This document shows, in pieces, positions 63,816-64,000 of a stretch of DNA of 64,000 nucleotides. The DNA comes from Citrobacter telavivensis (GTDB taxonomy: Bacteria > Pseudomonadota > Gammaproteobacteria > Enterobacterales > Enterobacteriaceae). Under the pieces are notes generated by a model that was not told the origin of the DNA, searched no databases, and saw only the letters and a list, made by a program, of their open reading frames with translations. The stretch covers positions 496,001-560,000 of the forward strand of contig CP045205.1 in NCBI GenBank assembly GCA_009363175.1, in the 5' to 3' direction. The position numbers and the translations under genes are program-made. Positions within the stretch are counted from its first letter, which is position 1. The number at the start of each line of letters is the position of its first letter.

Positions 63816-64000
63816 TTATTGTAATGCGCGCAGTAGCGCATCGTTGTCGGCGTTATCAGCGACCTTAATATCTTGCCAGCCCAGTTCCCGGGCGAGGTGC
63901 GCCAGACGCTCGCTGACGACGATAAGCCGACAGCGTAGTAACCAGTTTTCACGATACCACTGCGGGATCAGCGCGTTGAGCTGTTGCAGCATTTCCCCGC
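63816..64000 (-). CDS. hemD: Uroporphyrinogen-III synthase HemD (N-terminal part outside window)
   Basis: The last ~61 codons of HemD are visible, ending WQDIKVADNADNDALLRALQ. The visible part aligns with the E. coli C-terminus (SERLA-LARELGW). The enzyme closes hydroxymethylbilane with D-ring inversion in heme synthesis. hemX starts 21 bases downstream. Confidence 0.95.
   Translation of the reverse strand, partial: GEMLQQLNALIPQWYRENWLLRCRLIVVSERLAHLARELGWQDIKVADNADNDALLRALQ

Overview
This window is chromosomal DNA of an enteric gammaproteobacterium of the Escherichia/Salmonella/Citrobacter group. Gene order follows the E. coli 84-86 min region (rbs - hsrA/yieP - rrnC - hdfR/maoP/yifB - ilvGMEDA - ilvYC - ppiC - rep - gppA/rhlB - trxA - rho - wec/rff - yifK - tRNAs - glmZ - hemXYD), and most proteins have E. 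coli lengths. An intact ilvG, the absence of aslA/aslB before glmZ, and two extra accessory loci show that it is not E. coli K-12. The 16S gene looks Citrobacter-like to me, but species cannot be fixed by eye.

Layout. 1-5137: end of the ribose operon (rbsA cut by the window edge, then rbsC, rbsB, rbsK, rbsR). 5103-7246, minus strand: yieP-hsrA, a GntR regulator and an MFS exporter. 7377-12996: a complete rRNA operon with P1/P2 promoters, 16S, tRNA-Glu, 23S, 5S, tRNA-Asp, tRNA-Trp and terminator. 13065-15902: hdfR, maoP with its maoS site, and yifB. 16256-22906: the attenuated ilvLXGMEDA operon, with an ERIC repeat inside it between ilvE and ilvD.

22950-32864 is a ~9.9 kb accessory block between ilvA and ilvY. 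It encodes a galactitol-type PTS (IIA, IIB, IIC), a PRD-type regulator carrying its own IIB/IIA-like domains, a FucA-type class II aldolase, a DhaK-like and a divergent DhaL-like protein, and a free HPr. Facing them on the minus strand is a second dhaK-dhaL pair. A DUF2461 gene closes the block. I infer a catabolic route in which a ketose or related polyol enters as a phosphate, the aldolase cleaves it, and Dak-type kinases phosphorylate the resulting triose or tetrose. This is the best candidate for an undescribed system here. A smaller second accessory operon (36013-38213) lies between ppiC and rep: a YeiL/Crp-like regulator, a nucleoside phosphorylase and a PnuC-type transporter.

38475-45681 holds housekeeping genes (rep, gppA, rhlB, trxA, rho). 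45920-58704 is the complete enterobacterial common antigen cluster from wecA to rffM: lipid-II synthesis, sugar nucleotide supply, flippase, polymerase and chain-length control. It is followed by yifK with GcvB-type ACA motifs, a four-tRNA operon (Arg, His, Leu, Pro), and the sRNA GlmZ with an apparent sigma-54/GlrR control region. hemY, hemX and the 3' end of hemD close the window on the minus strand. REP/BIME and ERIC repeats occupy several intergenic gaps.
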